Assembly (NCBI GenBank): GCA_022264855.1
Contig: JABYQU010000040.1
Coordinates: 248,001 to 312,000 of the forward strand
Length of the DNA stretch: 64,000 nt
Direction: 5' to 3'
Source: Lenzites betulinus
Lineage: Eukaryota; Basidiomycota; Agaricomycetes; Polyporales; Polyporaceae
The position numbers and the translations under genes were made by a program. Under the pieces are notes generated by a model. The model had not been told where the DNA came from. It saw only the letters and a list, made by a program, of their open reading frames with translations, and ran no database searches. Below are positions 61,210-64,000 of this stretch, piece after piece. Every line of letters begins with the position of its first letter. The first letter of the stretch is position 1.

Positions 61210-64000
61210 TCAGAGGGCGGCAGCACGATCCAATGCAGACGTGAGATTCTTGGCGAAGGACCGGACGTGTGTCTCCGAGAGCATGGTGTAATGCTCCCCA
61301 TCGACGTCGACGAGCTCGAACTTGCCCTCGGAGAAATTGCGCCATGGCGCGAGGCGGTTCGCCTTGTAGCTCTCGCGTGTCCCCATCGACGGCAGGGGAA
61401 CCGCGCAGAAGACGGTGAAGAGCGCGTTGCGGACGGCGCCCTCCGGGAGGTACGTGCGGCCGAGACAGGTGAGCTGGTACGCGACCTGGAGCCACCGCTG
61501 TATCTCGTAAGGACGGAGCTGCAGCTCCTGAAGGCGGGCCTGGTCAGATCGAGAAAGCATCCACTCGATGACCTGCAAGCTGTGCGCCGGCTCCGTGTCC
61601 AAATCAGCCAGCTCGGGGAAGGCGCCGATGAGCATAGCGCGGGCGGCGTCCAGGCCGTCAGGGGTGATGAGTGCGACGAACATGTAGAGGTTGAGCAGGA
61701 CCTCGATCCACCGGAGCTCGTGCATGCGGCTCTGTATGAAAGGGGGGAGGTTGAAGATGCCGACCCACGCGACCTTCTTGCCCTTCGCTTCGAGGACCTT
61801 CGCCATCTCGAAGGCGACCGCGCCGCCGAAGCTGTAGCCGCCGACGTAGTAAGGGCCCTCCGGGTCCTGGCGCTCGATTGCAGACACATAGCTCTCGACC
61901 ATCTCGTCAAAGGTCTGGAACGGTTCCTCGCCGCGGTCGAAGCCGCGGGCGCGGAGTGCGTAGATGGGGCGGTCGTGGATGATGTGCGCGAGACCCATGA
62001 AAACGAGAACCTCACCAACGCCAGGGTGCACTAGGAAGACAGGACGCTTGTGCCCGTTAGGGTTCAGGCAGATGGCTGGGTTGTATCGCGATGCGCCGTC
62101 GCCGTCTTGCGACTCGCGGGCCTTGCTCTGTTCCAGGTAGTCACACAGCTGTCCGAGTTCGGGGTGGCGGAGCATGTCGATGATGGGGATGTCGCGAATC
62201 TCGAGCGCCTCCTGGAGGTGGTACTTCAACTGGACGAGGTGCATCGAAGACATCCCGAGTTCGAAGAGACTGCTCGACCGCGACATGCCGGATGTGTCGA
62301 CGTCCAGAAGCTGCGCTACAACATCCGCCACCCTCTGTTCCCAGGGAGTCAGTGGCGCACCGTTGGAAGAGACCGAGCGGAGGCGCTCCTCGAGCGCGGC
62401 GTACTCCCCAGCGAGGTAACCTTTGAGCAGAGCCACACGGGGGACCTTGCCCAACGTCGTCCTGGTGAAGCACTTGTGGGGAAGGGGAAGGACGACATGC
62501 GGGCCCTGCGAGCAGAACACGATGCAGCGATCGCGAATGGCACGGTTGGTCGCGTACAGAGAAGCCGCGTCTTCATCGCTAAGCTCGCCCTCGACGGCGA
62601 TGTGGCGGTGCAGATAGAACACGACGTATGTCTCTGTGTCGCCTCCAGGAACGCGCATGGGGCAGACCATGACGGTGGAACGCGTGACACCGTCGATGTC
62701 GCCGGCCTCGACAAAGTTCTCTGCGTCTATCGTGGGATGCTTGACCCCGTTGATGTTGATCTGGTCCTTCTCGCGGCCTACGATGTGCATGTTCCCGTCG
62801 CGGTCGAGCAGAGCGCCATCCCCGGTGATGAACCAGCCGTCCGCGGTGAAGCAATCGGCAGTCGCCTGGGGGTTGTTGTAGTACTCGCGGAACACGGAAG
62901 GGCCTTTGAGCTGCAAAATCCCGGGCTCCAAGGCGGGACAGGCCTCGCCAGTCTCGCGGGAGACCACCCGCACGTTGACGCCGTCGCAGCACAAACCGAG
63001 GGACAGGTACTTGACCTCCAGATTTTGGTTTTCGCTGCGAGGGATTGGAGTGGTGTCATAGATGCATCCAGCCTGTAAGTGACGCGAGTCAGAAACCAGA
63101 CCGCAGAAAACTCCGAGGTACGTACGCCAGTCTCGCTCATGCCAAAGCCGGCACGGAGAGAGTTACGAGGCGCGCCGAAACGTTCGATAAGGTTGGCGAA
63201 CTCTATGGCAGTCTTGATTGGTACCGCTTCGCCACCGGAGATAAACGCCACGAGCGCGGAGAGGTTCAAGGCCCCAGCAGGCATCGTCGCGACACTCTGG
63301 TCCTTGCAGAGTTGGGCGATGAGAAAGTTAGGGCTAAACGAATAGGTGATGCCATAGCGGCTGCACCACTCGAGGAGATTGAGGGGCCTATGAATGATCG
63401 CAGACGGCGAAACGTGATATTGACTGGGCACATAGACAATCAGTCAACATTGCGCCCTCCAACAATCGCACCACTTTTCCCACTCACTTTGCGTTAGCTG
63501 CCAGCGCCTGGAGGTGGACTTCCGAAACACATGCGACGTGGTCGAAGGCGATCCAGTTCAAGAACTGCGACTGTGCCGTGGTGCCGTGGTGCTTGATCTT
63601 GCCGTAAATGCTCGAGAGTAGGTTGGAGTGGCGCAATGCGACCGCCTTTGAATTTCCCGTCGAGCCGGACGTGAGCATGAGGCAAACAATAGTATCCGGC
63701 GAGATCTCCGCAGAAGACAGCGCAGTGTTAGCCGACGCAGCGTTGTTACCCTTCGCGCTCGAGGGCTGGGACAGGAACTCTTTCCAGTGAACCGTCTGCA
63801 GCCCAGGGGTAACGCTCTTCACCCGGTCGATGGTCAGCGGATCGTCGGTAACAACGATGGGATGCCGGAAGAGGCCCTGTAAGTGGCTGAGGAAAGCTGC
63901 CTGCCGTGAGGGATCGGGGTGGAGTGGCGGGATGGGGCACACAGGTATTCCAGCTGGAACAGCAGTTAGCAAAAGCAGCATTGCGGGGATGATGGTGGCT
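61210..64000 (-). CDS. A-T-TE tridomain synthetase (quinone-synthetase-like NRPS-like enzyme), 5' truncated by window edge
   Basis: Multidomain enzyme that activates a carboxylic acid as an adenylate, loads it on a phosphopantetheine arm and releases a product through a thioesterase. Exons seen (complement): 63488 to beyond 64000, 63126-63423, 61210-63072; about 890 aa visible. Adenylation motifs: LTSGSTGNSKAVALRHSN, NWIAFDHV, FGMSETGAGCIY, WFITGDGALLDRDGN, and GREKDQININGVKH with the catalytic Lys region. The thiolation domain carries ELGMSSMHL with the serine for the arm. The thioesterase has FLVHPGVGEV, GGYSFGGAVAFEM (nucleophile Ser) and a late His in GEHYTML. This A-T-TE order without a condensation domain is that of atromentin/polyporic-acid-type synthetases, which dimerise aromatic alpha-keto acids. 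The exact product is inference. The start lies outside the window. Confidence 0.88.

Noticed and set aside
61267..63078. Long plus-strand open frames opposite the A-T-TE synthetase (255 and 342 residues)
   Set aside because: They lie exactly antisense to well-supported exons with strong codon bias and show no domain of their own.

Overview
The window is nuclear DNA of a filamentous basidiomycete, most likely an agaricomycete. Protein-coding genes are cut by many short introns (about 45-75 nt, GTRNGT donors, CTRAY-like branch sites, YAG acceptors) and by microexons as small as 10-22 nt. The gene families fit this assignment: Zn2Cys6 and C2H2 regulators, fungal 7-TM DUF6533/DUF6534 proteins, multigene P450s, a DUR3 urea transporter and an A-T-TE quinone-synthetase-like enzyme. 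I rebuilt exons by hand from splice signals, reading phase and family motifs; unless stated otherwise, all exons of a gene stay in one frame.

Layout. 0-20 kb: the 3' end of an unidentified gene, DUR3 (-), a class I glutamine amidotransferase-like protein (+), a YPK1/Gad8-type AGC kinase (-), a GNAT-Mss4 fusion (+), a Syn8-like Qc-SNARE (-), a Zn2Cys6 regulator (-), then 3.4 kb without a recognisable gene. 20-44.6 kb: a DUF1348 protein (+), two tandem P450s (+,+), a C2H2 regulator (-) sharing a promoter region with an ABCC multidrug transporter (+), a third P450 (-), and an AIM32/sucrase-ferredoxin-like protein (+). 44.6-64 kb: a gene-poor 3.2 kb stretch with a small transposon, a DUF6533 protein (-), RAD10/ERCC1 (-), a DUF6534 protein (+), a second DUF6533 protein (-), a hemerythrin-like protein (-), and a large adenylation-thiolation-thioesterase enzyme (-) that runs off the right edge.

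Mobile DNA. Two short non-autonomous elements share 13-14 bp terminal inverted repeats and each has a perfect 8-bp target duplication (hAT-like). One lies in the first intron of the ABC transporter, the other in intergenic DNA. A third, unrelated element of about 1 kb with 16-bp terminal inverted repeats sits in the last intron of the second P450, leaving the final exon about 1.2 kb away. A perfect 60-bp inverted repeat with tRNA-like features flanks about 950 bp upstream of the kinase.

How the genes may work together. The block of P450, P450, C2H2 regulator, ABC exporter and P450, with a quinone-synthetase-like enzyme about 20 kb away, resembles a loose specialised-metabolism and detoxification neighbourhood. 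Co-regulation is only an inference. DUR3 has four GATA-factor sites within 165 bp upstream, consistent with nitrogen regulation. I did not find a wholly new biological system. The strongest leads are the GNAT-Mss4 fusion, the transposon-loaded introns, the conserved P450 microexons, the GC-AG introns and the A-T-TE synthetase.
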